From NCBI GenBank assembly GCA_037440765.1, contig JBBITL010000018.1, forward strand, positions 80,198 to 144,197: DNA of 64,000 bases, read 5' to 3'. Source of the DNA: DTKY01 sp037440765. Its GTDB lineage: Bacteria; Acidobacteriota; Terriglobia; Bryobacterales; Bryobacteraceae. Positions 36,353-45,900 of the stretch are shown piece after piece (position 1 is the first letter of the stretch; every line of letters starts with the position of its first letter). The position numbers and the translations under genes are program-made. Under the pieces are notes generated by a model. It did no database searches and had not been told where the DNA came from. It saw only the letters and a list, made by a program, of their open reading frames with translations.

Positions 36353-37202
36353 CGTCGGCGGCACTAAGTTCACCATGGCGGCCTTCGCGGGAGAGCGCAT
36401 CGCCCGGCGGGAGTCCCGTGCGACCGACCGCGACGGTGGACGGGACTGGATGCTCGGGCAACTGCGCGATATCATGGCGCGCTGGCGGGCCGGGCGGCAG
36501 TTCCACGCCTGCGGCATAGGCTTCGGAGGACCTGTCGATTTCGCCGCGCAGCGTATCGCCCTGTCCACGCACGTCGGCGGCTGGCAGGACTTCGATCTGC
36601 CGGCGTGGGTGCGGCGCGAAACCGGCATCCGCGCCGTCATGGACAACGACGCCAACCTGGGCGCCCTCGGCGAGGCCATTTACGGCGCCGGCGCCGGCTA
36701 CGATCCTGTTCTCTATGTGACGATCTCCACCGGCATCGGCGGGGGCGTCATCATCGGCGGCGACGTGTACCGCGGCGCCGATTCTTACGCTGGCGAAATC
36801 GGCCATCTCACCGTGCGGCCGGACGGACCAGGTTGTCTGTGCGGCGCGCAGGGTTGCCTGGAGCGCATGTGCTCCGGGCTGTGGCTGGAGCGCGACCACG
36901 GGCGCGCGGCTGAGGCGCTCCTTAAGGAACCGGACTTCGTGCGCCGCTATGTGGCCGACCTTGCACTCGGCCTGAAGTCCGCCGTCATGCTTCTCAACCC
37001 GGCGCGCATCGTCATAGGGGGCGGCGTCTCGAAGGCCGGCCTGGCGCTGCTGTCGCCGTTGCGCGAGGAGCTCAGGCGGCAGGTTACGGGCTGGTCACGC
37101 GCCCGCATCGACGTTGCCGCAGCGGCGCTGGGTGACGACAGTGTATTATGGGGGGTGCTGGCGCTGGCCCGGAAGGCCTTCGCAGAGGGGAAACAAGAAT
37201 GA
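36333..37202 (+). CDS. ROK-family sugar kinase
   Basis: The 289-residue protein has the N-terminal phosphate-binding D-V-G-G-T-K-F, the D-N-D-A-N-L catalytic block near residue 103, and the ROK zinc motif C-L-C-G-A-Q-G-C-L-E near residue 169. There is no DNA-binding domain, so it is an enzyme, not a NagC/XylR repressor. ROK kinases act on glucose, mannose, fructose or N-acetyl sugars. It overlaps the PfkB gene by 20 bases and the SIS gene by four. Confidence 0.88.
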   Translation: MNTLAIDVGGTKFTMAAFAGERIARRESRATDRDGGRDWMLGQLRDIMARWRAGRQFHACGIGFGGPVDFAAQRIALSTHVGGWQDFDLPAWVRRETGIRAVMDNDANLGALGEAIYGAGAGYDPVLYVTISTGIGGGVIIGGDVYRGADSYAGEIGHLTVRPDGPGCLCGAQGCLERMCSGLWLERDHGRAAEALLKEPDFVRRYVADLALGLKSAVMLLNPARIVIGGGVSKAGLALLSPLREELRRQVTGWSRARIDVAAAALGDDSVLWGVLALARKAFAEGKQE

Positions 37203-37756
37203 ATTCCTTCCCGCGTGAGTATCTCGCGCAGTACCGCGCCGCCCTCGAAACCATCGACCTCGAGAAAGTCGGCCAGGCTATCGAGTGGTTCCGCCAGGCG
37301 CGCGACGAAGGCCGCTCGGTCTTCGTCTGCGGCAACGGCGGCAGCGCGGCGGCGGCCTCGCACTTTGTCACCGACATGCTCAAGGGCGCCAGCTACGGCC
37401 GCGCGTCCCGCTTCAGGATCCTTTCGCTGGCCGATTCGATGTCCACGATCACCGCCTACGCCAACGACGTCGGCTACGAGAGCGTCTTCGTCGAACAACT
37501 GAAGAACTTCGCCCGGCCCGCGGACCTCCTGATGGCGATCAGCGGATCAGGCAATTCCCCCAACGTCCTGCGGGCGGTCGAATACGCCAACTCGGCCGGC
37601 TGCCGCTCGCTGGCGCTAACCGGCCGCGACGGCGGCAAACTCGGACCCCTGGCGCATCTCAACTTGCAGGTGAAAGAGACGCACATGGGCCGCATCGAGG
37701 AAGCTCACCTGACGATCTGCCACATGATCGGCTACTACTTCATCGACGCGGAGTGA
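37199..37756 (+). CDS. GmhA-like sugar-phosphate isomerase (SIS domain)
   Basis: The 185-residue SIS-fold protein shows G-N-G-G-S-A-A-A-A-S-H-F near residue 41, the I-S-G-S-G-N-S-P-N-V substrate-phosphate loop near 104, and a C-terminal I-E-E-A-H-L-T-I-C-H where GmhA places its catalytic His. GmhA turns sedoheptulose-7-phosphate into D-glycero-D-manno-heptose-7-phosphate, the first step of ADP-heptose synthesis. I take the ATG at 37199 because it overlaps the ROK stop (ATGA). Other SIS enzymes (e.g. DiaA) are possible, but the kinase neighbours favour an isomerase. Confidence 0.85.
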   Translation: MNSFPREYLAQYRAALETIDLEKVGQAIEWFRQARDEGRSVFVCGNGGSAAAASHFVTDMLKGASYGRASRFRILSLADSMSTITAYANDVGYESVFVEQLKNFARPADLLMAISGSGNSPNVLRAVEYANSAGCRSLALTGRDGGKLGPLAHLNLQVKETHMGRIEEAHLTICHMIGYYFIDAE

Positions 37757-37950
37757 GGAGATCGCTCCTGGCATTCTGCACCGACTGCGGCGCCTCCATC
37801 ATTCAGGTTGAGAGAAACTCGATGCCCGGCGACGGCGGCTCCACTTCGGTGATCACAGGCGTGGCGCAGTCAGGCCGCAGCGTCACGGCGTCCATTGGTT
37901 CGGGCGGCGAAGGCGCGGTGGCCACCATCATCTACGGCGCCCGGGAATAG
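37753..37950 (+). CDS. possible small ORF at the end of the run
   Basis: A GTG overlapping the SIS stop (GTGA) opens a 65-codon frame with a C-T-D-C-G segment and a Gly/Ser-rich tail. It would be translationally coupled to the isomerase gene. I recognise no family, and the frame could be chance; the last 19 bases overlap the convergent phosphoesterase gene. Confidence 0.3.
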   Translation: MRRSLLAFCTDCGASIIQVERNSMPGDGGSTSVITGVAQSGRSVTASIGSGGEGAVATIIYGARE

Positions 37951-39132
37951 CCGTGAAGCCGGATGAGAGTGATCTCCGGCGTGTTGCCGGTGCGCATCAT
38001 CGGCCCCCAGGAGCCGGTCCCGGGCGAGGTATACACGGCGAAGTCCTCTTCGACGTTCAGCCCCCGGTGGTACTTTCCGTAGATCGCCCGCGTGGCCAGG
38101 TGCACCGGAAACAACTGGCCGTGGTGGGTATGCCCGCTCACCTGGAGGCGGATTCCCGCCGCCTTAACCTCGGGTATTCTGCTCGGGCTGTGGTATAGCA
38201 GCACTGACGGCCGTTCCGGATCAAAGCCAGGGATCCGGCGTATGGCGCCGCCGATGTCCTTTGACGCGCCCCTGGCGGGATAGCTGAGGCCCACGATCTG
38301 CAAGCCGTCGAGCGTGACCATCTCATCGTCGAGCACGCGGATGCCGGCCCGCCTCACCACCGCCAGCGCCCTGTCCACTCCCAGGTACGTCTCGTGGTTG
38401 CCCGTGACAAAGTAGACTCCCAGCGGGGCCTCCAACCGGCTGAGCGGATCAGCGAAGCTGTCCAGTTCCAGGTCCCCGCCATCGAACAGATCCCCCGTGA
38501 TGAATATCGCGGCCGGTTTCAGTTCGTTGACCCGCCTGGCCACGCTCTCCATGAAGTCCGCGTCGAAGATCATCCCCAGGTGCACGTCGCTGATCTGCAC
38601 CAGCCGGCGTTCCTGCCAGCCCGGCGGAAGATCCCTCATGCCCACGGTGATCTCCTTCACGCGCGGGTGGGCGGCGTTCCAGACTCCGTAGGCGGAGTAG
38701 ATGCACGCCGCCAGGATGGCCGCCGCGCCGAAGACGGCCGGGCTCAGCCGCGGGTTGTGGAACCGGGAAAGCCCCCAGCCGGCCCATGCCAGCACAAAGA
38801 ACAGCAGCAACGCCAGCCCCGCGCCGATCCACAGCATGGAGACGGTGTAAAAGCCCCTGGCAAGCCCCCCCTCCAGCCGCCGGACCACCAGCATGGAGAG
38901 AAAGATGCCGGCCGGCAGCAGCAGGCAGGCCAGTGCAACCGCGCCCCGGCCGCCCCTGCCCTTGATGCCGAAAAAACGCACCGTTGAGCAGTACAGGAAG
39001 TAGTGCCAGGCGAACAGCATNNNNNNNNNNNNNNNNNNNNNNNNNNNNNNNNNNNNNNNNNNNNNNNNNNNNNNNNNNNNNNNNNNNNNNNNNNNNNNNN
39101 NNNNNNNNNNNNNTCCACAGCGTCTGCGGCAT
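37932..39132 (-). CDS. membrane-anchored metallophosphoesterase (YkuE/YaeI type), interrupted by an assembly gap
   Basis: The C-terminal part is a calcineurin-like phosphoesterase: I-S-D-V-H-L-G, G-D-L-F-D-G-G, G-N-H-E and S-G-H-T-H-H-G supply the two-metal site. Before it are about four membrane segments, as in COG1408 proteins that may cleave UDP-diacylglucosamine or act on envelope lipids. The first residues (M-P-Q-T-L-W at 39132) are separated from the rest by 93 N. The frame does not match across the gap at its stated length, so the gap size is only an estimate. The total would be about 400 residues. Confidence 0.85.
39021..39113. other. assembly gap (93 N)
   Basis: Undetermined bases inside the N-terminal membrane region of the metallophosphoesterase. 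Because the frames on the two sides do not agree at this length, the number of N is not exact. Confidence 0.97.
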
Positions 39133-39303
39133 GAGGTTCTTATTCTACAGGGACCTTGACGGGCGCTTCCAATCCCTCCGGCGCGGCTCCGGCTTGCGCA
39201 GCCGGTGTTCACTAGTCTGAGGCTTCTGTCGATATGTCTTCATGGAGCCGGGCCTCTCTGTCCGCTGAGGGCACAGGCTCGACCAGACTTTGAGGCGGGA
39301 TTG

Positions 39304-39786
39304 ATGATCTCAGATGGAAGGAGCGCCACGGGCCGTCCCGTGGGCGTCGGTGAGTACCGGGTCAGCGCGGATGAAGACGATGTCCTGGTCGCCCCCGACG
39401 TGGGAAGCACCATCGCAATCGCCCTGTACGACCCTGCGGTAAGGGTTGCAGGTCTGCTGCACTTTGGCCTGGACAATGGATACTCCGAAGCCCCGTCTCC
39501 AGCCGGCGGCGATGGCCGCTGCGGCCTTGACGCGGTTGTCCGGACTGTTGCCGGTCTGGGAGCGGAGGAGGCGCGGCTGGTTGTCCGTGTGGCCGGCGGG
39601 GCGAGCATTGAGGGGGCAGCGCAGATGGCCAAGAGGAACTACCTGGCTGTACGGAAGTCCCTGTGGAAGACGGGCTTGCTCGTGGACCGGGAGGAGATCG
39701 GCGGCGACTTCTGGCGACGGGTGGCGGTGGAGGTTGGGACAGGACACATCAGTGTGGAGGCAACAACTTCCGGGTTCCCCGGCTGA
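39304..39786 (+). CDS. CheD-like protein lacking the catalytic cysteine
   Basis: The 160-residue protein aligns by eye with CheD chemoreceptor glutamine deamidases: V-G-S-T-I-A-I-A-L-Y-D near residue 33, G-L-L-H-F at 50-54 with the catalytic-type H53, and C-terminal N-Y-L-A-V-R-K-S-L and T-G-H-I-S-V blocks. In active CheD the first block is GSC; here the cysteine is T36, so deamidase activity is unlikely. It could still bind a CheC-like partner or a receptor. The ATG at 39304 follows a GAGG and matches the family start; the frame stays open to 39205. No che genes are adjacent. Confidence 0.8.
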   Translation: MISDGRSATGRPVGVGEYRVSADEDDVLVAPDVGSTIAIALYDPAVRVAGLLHFGLDNGYSEAPSPAGGDGRCGLDAVVRTVAGLGAEEARLVVRVAGGASIEGAAQMAKRNYLAVRKSLWKTGLLVDREEIGGDFWRRVAVEVGTGHISVEATTSGFPG

Positions 39787-39899
39787 GAATCGTGGGCGGA
39801 TGGCGTGATGCCGAGCGAAATACTGGTCAAGTCATTGAGGAACGCTCGCCTTGGCCGTCACCCGGGCCGCAGTTTGGACCCGGCGACTGGGCTTGAGCC

Positions 39900-41042
39900 G
39901 TGAGCCGGTTGACGTCGCCTGCGTCCGCGGCTCTGTCGGCCTGCGGAGTCTTGCGCCGGCTCCAGGCCCGGCTCCTGCGCGAGCGGGCGCGGGCCGCGCA
40001 ACTTGAAGCGGAGCTCGCTGCCAGTGAGCGCCGGCGCAAGGAAATCCAGACGCTGGCGCGAATCGGTGATTGGGAATACGACCTGGTAAATGATCAAATC
40101 CGCTGGTCCGAGGAGACTTTCCTCATCTTCGGTTTGAAGCCCGGCTCGCAAGAGCCGGATTTCGCCGATATTCTTCTCAGCATCCACCCAGACGATGTCC
40201 GCGCCTTCGACCGCGCGGTCCAGCAGGCCATTGCGGCGGGCCGCAGCTACAAGCTGGACTTGCGGATCCGTTGCCCGAACGGGCGTCAGAAACACATCCA
40301 CGCCCAGGGGTCGCCCATCTACAACCGCGGGCAGGTGGAACGGATCATCGGGACAGTGCTGGACATCACGGAACGCAAGACCGCGGAGGAACGGCTGTGC
40401 CAGGAAGCCTCCTACGATGCGCTCACCGGTCTGATGAACCGCAGAAGCGGGCTGGCGGCCCTGGAGGAGGCTGTCCGGCAGGCGGAAGAGAGCCGTGCCC
40501 CGCTGTCGGCTTGCGTCTGCGACCTGGACCAGTTCAAGGCCATAAACGACACCTACGGTCACGGCGCGGGAGATGAGGTCCTCGTCGCTTTCAGCGCCAG
40601 GCTTCGGGAAGGAACCCGCACGAGTGATACCCCCGCCCGGCTGGGCGGCGACGAATTCCTCATCGTGCTCCCCGGCGCCACGCCGGACCAGGCGGCGGTC
40701 TGCACCGAGCGTATCCGCAAGCGGTTCGAGGAGGACCGGTTCCAGAGCGCGGCGGGAACATACGGCGCCACCGCCACCTTCGGTGTCGCCCCGTGGAGGC
40801 CGGGTGTGAGCGCCGGTGAGCTGCTCGGACTTGCGGACCGCGGTCTCTATCAAGGCAAGCAACGCGGCAGGAACTGCACGGCGGTTCAGGACAACGCCCC
40901 CCTGCCGGCCGGATGCGCCGTGAGCGGCGGCTACCAGGCCAGGGCGCAGGCGTCCACGCGCGGGTCGGCGCCCGCGCTCAGCACGCCCGTTTCCGGATCA
41001 ACCGTGATGGCGGCGTTCGACCCCAGCGACCACTCTCCCTGA
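39900..41042 (+). CDS. PAS-GGDEF diguanylate cyclase
   Basis: The 380-residue protein has an N-terminal coiled helix, a PAS/PAC domain (residues about 50-160, ending D-I-T-E-R-K) and a GGDEF domain. The active site is G-G-D-E-F at 249-253, and R-T-S-D at 240-243 is an intact product-inhibition (I) site five residues upstream. So it should make cyclic di-GMP under feedback control. No membrane segment is present. The start is GTG 39900. The last 37 residues run antisense into gamma-glutamyltransferase, overlapping it by 112 bases, and are not typical of the family. Confidence 0.93.
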   Translation: MSRLTSPASAALSACGVLRRLQARLLRERARAAQLEAELAASERRRKEIQTLARIGDWEYDLVNDQIRWSEETFLIFGLKPGSQEPDFADILLSIHPDDVRAFDRAVQQAIAAGRSYKLDLRIRCPNGRQKHIHAQGSPIYNRGQVERIIGTVLDITERKTAEERLCQEASYDALTGLMNRRSGLAALEEAVRQAEESRAPLSACVCDLDQFKAINDTYGHGAGDEVLVAFSARLREGTRTSDTPARLGGDEFLIVLPGATPDQAAVCTERIRKRFEEDRFQSAAGTYGATATFGVAPWRPGVSAGELLGLADRGLYQGKQRGRNCTAVQDNAPLPAGCAVSGGYQARAQASTRGSAPALSTPVSGSTVMAAFDPSDHSP

Positions 41043-42745
41043 AGCTGCGCCTTGTGGCCCCTGGAGGCCAGCGCCTTACGTGTCTCCTCTGGAATCCTCC
41101 GCTCCAGCACCAGGTCGGCGGGATACATGACGAATGGGTAGGTGGAGGAAGGAAACGCGCGCGTGGAGTACCGCGGCGCCTCGATGGCCTGCTGGACATT
41201 CAATCCGAACTCGACCATGTTCAGGAAGGTCTGCAATGTGCGCAGACACTGGTCGTCTCCGCCTGGGCTCCCGGTAACCAGGAAGGGCTGGCCGTCCCTG
41301 GTGACCAGCGTCGATTGCAGCGTGCTGCGGGGACGCTTGCCCGGCTCGAGGGCGTTGGCATGGCCGGGCGTCAGCGAGAAGTAGTCGCCGCGGCAGTTGA
41401 AGCTGAAACCCAGCCTCCCCATGACCACGCCGGTCCCGAACTCCGTGTGCAGGCTGGGGGTGAGCGAGACCATGTTCCGGTCGCGGTCCACCACCGCGAT
41501 GTAGCTGGTATCGCCCGCGTGGTCCGCCTCGCCCTTCACGGTGTAATCCATCGGCCGGACCAGCGGCTGCATGCCCTGGATGAACTTCTCGGGCACACCC
41601 GGCCGCAGCTTCAGCGACGCCTTCCTGGGATCTATCAGCCGCCGCCGCTCTTTGGCGTACTCCTTGGAAAGCAGCCCCTGGTAGGGGATCTCGATGAAGT
41701 CCATGTCGCCGAGGTACTTGTCACGGTCGGCGAAGGCCAGCTTGGCGGCTTCCACCGAGGTGTGTATGTAGTCGGGCGAGTTGAGGCCCATGGCCTTGAG
41801 GTCGAACGTCTCCAGGATGTTCAGCATGAACAGCTCGGCCGGCCCCTGGGTGGCCGACGGGTTCTTGTGGACCCGGTAACCCCTGTAGTCGATGTGGACC
41901 GGCTCCTCCACCTTGGCTGTGTATGAGGCGAAGTCCTCGTAGCGGAACAGGCCGCCGTTCTGCTCGGAGAACTCCGCCATCTCGCGGGCGATGTCGCCCT
42001 TGTAGAAGCGGTCGCGGGCCGCCCGCAGCGCCTCGCTGCGGCCCCTGGAGGCGTTCTGCCTCTCGGCTTCCACCATGCGGAGGAGCGTGCCTGCCACGTC
42101 CTCGTTGCGGAAGATGTCGCCTCCCTGGAACTCCCGGCCCCCGGGCTGGTAGAGCGCCACGCTGGTGGGGTACTGCTTCAGCTTCCTGGTGGTGCGCATG
42201 GCTCTGGCCAGCCGGTCGTTCAGCGGGAACCCCTTCTGCGCCATTTCGATAGCGGGGGCCAGCACCTCGGCGAAGCTCAACGTCCCCCAGCGTTCCAGCA
42301 GGATGTACCAGGCGTCCACGATGCCGGGAACCGTGCCCGCGAGCAGCGTGTCGTTCACCGGCAGCGTGCCCTTATGGTTCTGTTTGTACCACTCTATGGT
42401 GGCCAGCTTCGGCGCCGTGCCCTCGGCGTTGAGCGACCACACCTTCCCGGTGCGCCCCTCGTAAACGAGCGCCACGGCGTCGCTTCCCACTCCGTTCATG
42501 GCGGCGTCGGTGAGCGCCAGCACCGCCTGCCCGGCGACGGTGGCGTCAAAGGCGTTCCCCCCGGCCCGCAGAACGCTCTCGGCGGCCAGCGTGGCCTCCG
42601 GCTTCATGGAGGCTGCCGCCCAGCGGGTTCCGCGGATGACGGGGCGCATGACCTGTGGCGGCTGCGCCGTTTGCCCCAGCAGCGCGGCGCCGCCGGCCGC
42701 AGTCCCCAGAAACGCGCGGCGCGAAAGCGGGATGTCGGATGTCAT
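40931..42745 (-). CDS. gamma-glutamyltransferase family, Tat-exported
   Basis: The 604-residue Ntn-hydrolase transfers or hydrolyses gamma-glutamyl groups, e.g. of glutathione, or acts on related amides. The autocatalytic Thr is T413 in A-G-D-T-S-Y, giving large and small subunits. G-T-V-P-G-I-V-D-A near residue 109 and G-S-P-G-G-D-D in the small subunit are typical. The N-terminus S-R-R-A-F-L-G-T-A-A-G-G is a Tat-type signal, so it is exported. I start at 42745, where the signal begins; the frame extends upstream to 42841. Its 3' end overlaps the GGDEF gene. Confidence 0.9.
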   Translation of the reverse strand: MTSDIPLSRRAFLGTAAGGAALLGQTAQPPQVMRPVIRGTRWAAASMKPEATLAAESVLRAGGNAFDATVAGQAVLALTDAAMNGVGSDAVALVYEGRTGKVWSLNAEGTAPKLATIEWYKQNHKGTLPVNDTLLAGTVPGIVDAWYILLERWGTLSFAEVLAPAIEMAQKGFPLNDRLARAMRTTRKLKQYPTSVALYQPGGREFQGGDIFRNEDVAGTLLRMVEAERQNASRGRSEALRAARDRFYKGDIAREMAEFSEQNGGLFRYEDFASYTAKVEEPVHIDYRGYRVHKNPSATQGPAELFMLNILETFDLKAMGLNSPDYIHTSVEAAKLAFADRDKYLGDMDFIEIPYQGLLSKEYAKERRRLIDPRKASLKLRPGVPEKFIQGMQPLVRPMDYTVKGEADHAGDTSYIAVVDRDRNMVSLTPSLHTEFGTGVVMGRLGFSFNCRGDYFSLTPGHANALEPGKRPRSTLQSTLVTRDGQPFLVTGSPGGDDQCLRTLQTFLNMVEFGLNVQQAIEAPRYSTRAFPSSTYPFVMYPADLVLERRIPEETRKALASRGHKAQLQGEWSLGSNAAITVDPETGVLSAGADPRVDACALAW

Positions 42746-42909
42746 TGTAGACAAACGATAACACACTGCCGCCGGGGCCATCGAGCGCAGTGCAACGCTC
42801 GCATCAGCCGCTCCGTTCGGTCCCCTAACCGCCTCCCTCAACCCCCAAAACCGGCCGTTAGGCGCTCAACCGCTCCCCCAGCCCCCCGCCTCGGCTATCA
42901 TTGACGGTA
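42746..42909. other. divergent spacer with pyrimidine-rich imperfect repeats
   Basis: The 164 bases between ggt and the activase gene hold a C-rich stretch (about 42815-42895) with the repeated phrases TAACCGCCTCCC and CAACCGCTCCCC. I see no gene. The repeat resembles the interior of the element at 2547-2799 in composition, though not closely in sequence. Promoters for both genes should lie here but none is clear. Confidence 0.35.
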
Positions 42910-45900
42910 ATGGGAATAAACATCGGCTTGGACATAGGCGCTATCAGTCTGAAGCTCGCCGCCTTGGGCCAGCCGGAGGACCGCCCGCTGCTCGACCACC
43001 TGTGCGCGCTGAAGAGGTCCTTCCGGCTCTGGCAGGACACCCCCGCCCTGGCCGGCCGGCCACTGGTGATCTCCGAGTACCGCCGCATCTCGGGCAGTCC
43101 CATCCAGTCCACCTTCGACCTGCTCCAGGAGTTCTACGAGGCGGTCCCGGAAAAGCACATCGAAGGCATACGCGTGACCGGTTCCGGCAGCCGCACCATC
43201 GCCAGGATTCTCGGCATCTACTTCGAGAACGAGTTCAAGGCGGTGTCCCGCATGATCGGCGCATTCCACCCGGAGGTGCGCACGGTCTTCGAACTGGGCG
43301 GGGAGAGTTCCAAGTACATCCGCCTGGAGCCGCAGCCCGAGACCGGCCGCGCCGGCATCGCGGACTACGACCGCAGCGGCGAGTGCGCCGCCGGTACCGG
43401 CTCCTTCCTGGATCAGCAGGCGCTGCGGATGAACTACGCGACCGAAGAGATGGGCGCCATCGTCTGCACCGCCAGCTCAGCCGCTCGCATCGCGGGGCGC
43501 TGCTCGGTGTTCGCCAAGTCGGACATGATCCACGCTCAGCAGAAGGGCTATTCGCCGCCCGAGATCCTGCGGGGGCTGTGCGACGCGGTGGCGCGCAACT
43601 TCCGCTCCAGCATCGTCAAGGGCCGCGAGGTGGTCGCGCCGGTGGCGCTGGTGGGCGCGGTGTCCCAGAACAGCGGCGTGACGCAGGCCCTGCGCGAGAC
43701 CTTCGGTCTCGGCGAGCAGGAGTTGCGCGTGCCGGAGCTGTACGCCTGGTGCGGCGCGGTGGGCGCCGCCATGCTGGAGGCCGAGGAGCGTCGCAAGCGC
43801 ACCTTCCGCGACATACACCGGTTGAGCCAGCACGCGGCGGAAGGCCAGCTGCAGCCGGCGGCGCCGCTCTCGATGGAGAACGTGGTTCTGCTCCGCGAGC
43901 ACGTCGCCAGGTACGTGCCTCCGCCGGACGGCGGGCCGGTCCCCGCCTACCTGGGAATCGACATCGGTTCGGTGTCCACCAACGTGGTCGCCATGGACGA
44001 GCAGGGCCGCGTGATCCACGACGTCTACCTGCGCACCGCCGGCCGTCCCGTCGAGGCCGTGCAACAGGGTCTGGCCGAGTTGGAGCGCGAGTGGGGAAGC
44101 CGCCTGGTGGTCGAGGGAGTCGGCACCACCGGGAGCGGCCGTGAACTGATCGCCGAGCTGGTGGGCGCCGACGTGGTCAACGACGAGATCACGGCCCACA
44201 AGACCGGCGCGCTGCACGTCAGCGCCACCGAGCACTCCACGCCCGTGGACACCATATTTGAGATCGGCGGGCAGGACTCCAAGTTCATCTCCATCGAGAA
44301 CGGCGTGGTCGTGGACTTCGCCATGAACGAAGCCTGCGCCGCCGGCACGGGCTCATTCCTGGAGGAACAGGCCGAGAAACTGGGCATAAGCATCAAGGGC
44401 GAGTTCGCCAGGCTGGCCCTGTCGGCTGATGCCCCCACGCGGCTCGGCGAGCGCTGCACCGTCTTTATGGAGCGCGACGTAACCGGGTGGCTGCACAAGG
44501 GAGAATCGCTGCCCAACCTGCTGGCGGGACTCGCCTACTCGATCGCGCTGAACTACCTGAACCGCGTGGTGCGGGGACGCAGGATCGGCGACGCCATATA
44601 CTTCCAGGGCGGAACGGCTTACAACGATGCGGTGGCGGCGGCCTTCGCCGGCCTGCTCAAGAAGCCCGTCACGGTGCCGCCGTTCAACGGCGTGATGGGC
44701 GCCGTCGGCATGGCGCTCATCGCCCGCCAGTGGAAGCAGGCCACGCGGGGAGTCAGCAAGTTCCGGGGTTACGATCTGTCGCGGCTCTCCATGAGCTCGC
44801 GGGACTTCGTCTGCAAGGCCTGCTCCAACTACTGCGACATCAAGGAATTCAGCATCGAGGGGCAGAAGAGCTACTGGGGCGACAAGTGCTCGGACAAGTT
44901 CCGCAAGCCTTCCACCTCCGGACGCAAGGCGGTGATCGAGGACCTGTTCGCCTATCGCGAGAAAGTGATCGAGGCGCTGACCGCGGCGGCCCCGGCGGTG
45001 AAGGGGGCCAGGCTTCGTGTGGGACTGGCGCGGGCCATGTCGACCTTCGACCGCATCCCCTTCTGGCATCGCTACTTTGCCGAGCTTGGAATCGAAGCGG
45101 TCCTGTCGCCGCCCACCGACCACAAGATCGCCTCCGACGGCGTGGATCTGGCGCTGGCGCAACCCTGCTACCCGATTCAGGTGGCGCACGGCCACGTGCT
45201 GGCGCTGTTGAAGCAGGGCGTGGACTACGTGCTGCTGCCCAACATTCTGAACGCCGAGTCGGACGAATCCTACGGCTGCATAGCCCACCTGTGCCCCTGG
45301 AACCAGACGCTGCCCTGGGTGCTGCGCAGCGCGCCGCGGCTTGATGAGCACGAGCACAAGTACATCATCCCCACCCTGCACTTCCAGTTGGGCCGGGAGG
45401 TGGTCAAGAAGGGCATGGCCGAGGCGGTTCGCAAGCTGGGAGTTTCGCGCCGCGCCAGCGACCGGGCCATCGACGCGGCCTACACCGCGCAGCGCGCATT
45501 CCAGGAACGGCTGCTGGAGGCCGGCCGGCGGGCGCTTCACGCCCTGGACGAAAGCACCGAGCCCGGCCTGGTGCTGGTGGGGCGCAACTACAACATCTAT
45601 GACCGCAACATCAACTGCGACATCCCGCGCAAGCTGCGGAACCGCTACGGTGCCAACGTGATCCCCATCGACTTTCTGGTCACGGGCAAGGAGAACATCG
45701 GCGAGCTGCACGCCAACATGTACTGGAGCAGCGGGCAGAAGATCCTGGCCGTGGCGCGCCTGGTTGCCGCGCGGCCCAATCTTCACATGATCTACATCTC
45801 CAACTTCAACTGCGGGCCGGATTCTTACATCAAGCACTTCGCGCGCCAGGCGGCCGGGGCGCCCATGCTGGTGTTGCAGTTTGACGGGCACGGCAACGAC

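Noticed and set aside
37932..39212. A frameshifted pseudogene for the metallophosphoesterase
   Set aside because: The frame change coincides with the 93-N gap, so an inexact gap length explains it; the visible domains are complete.
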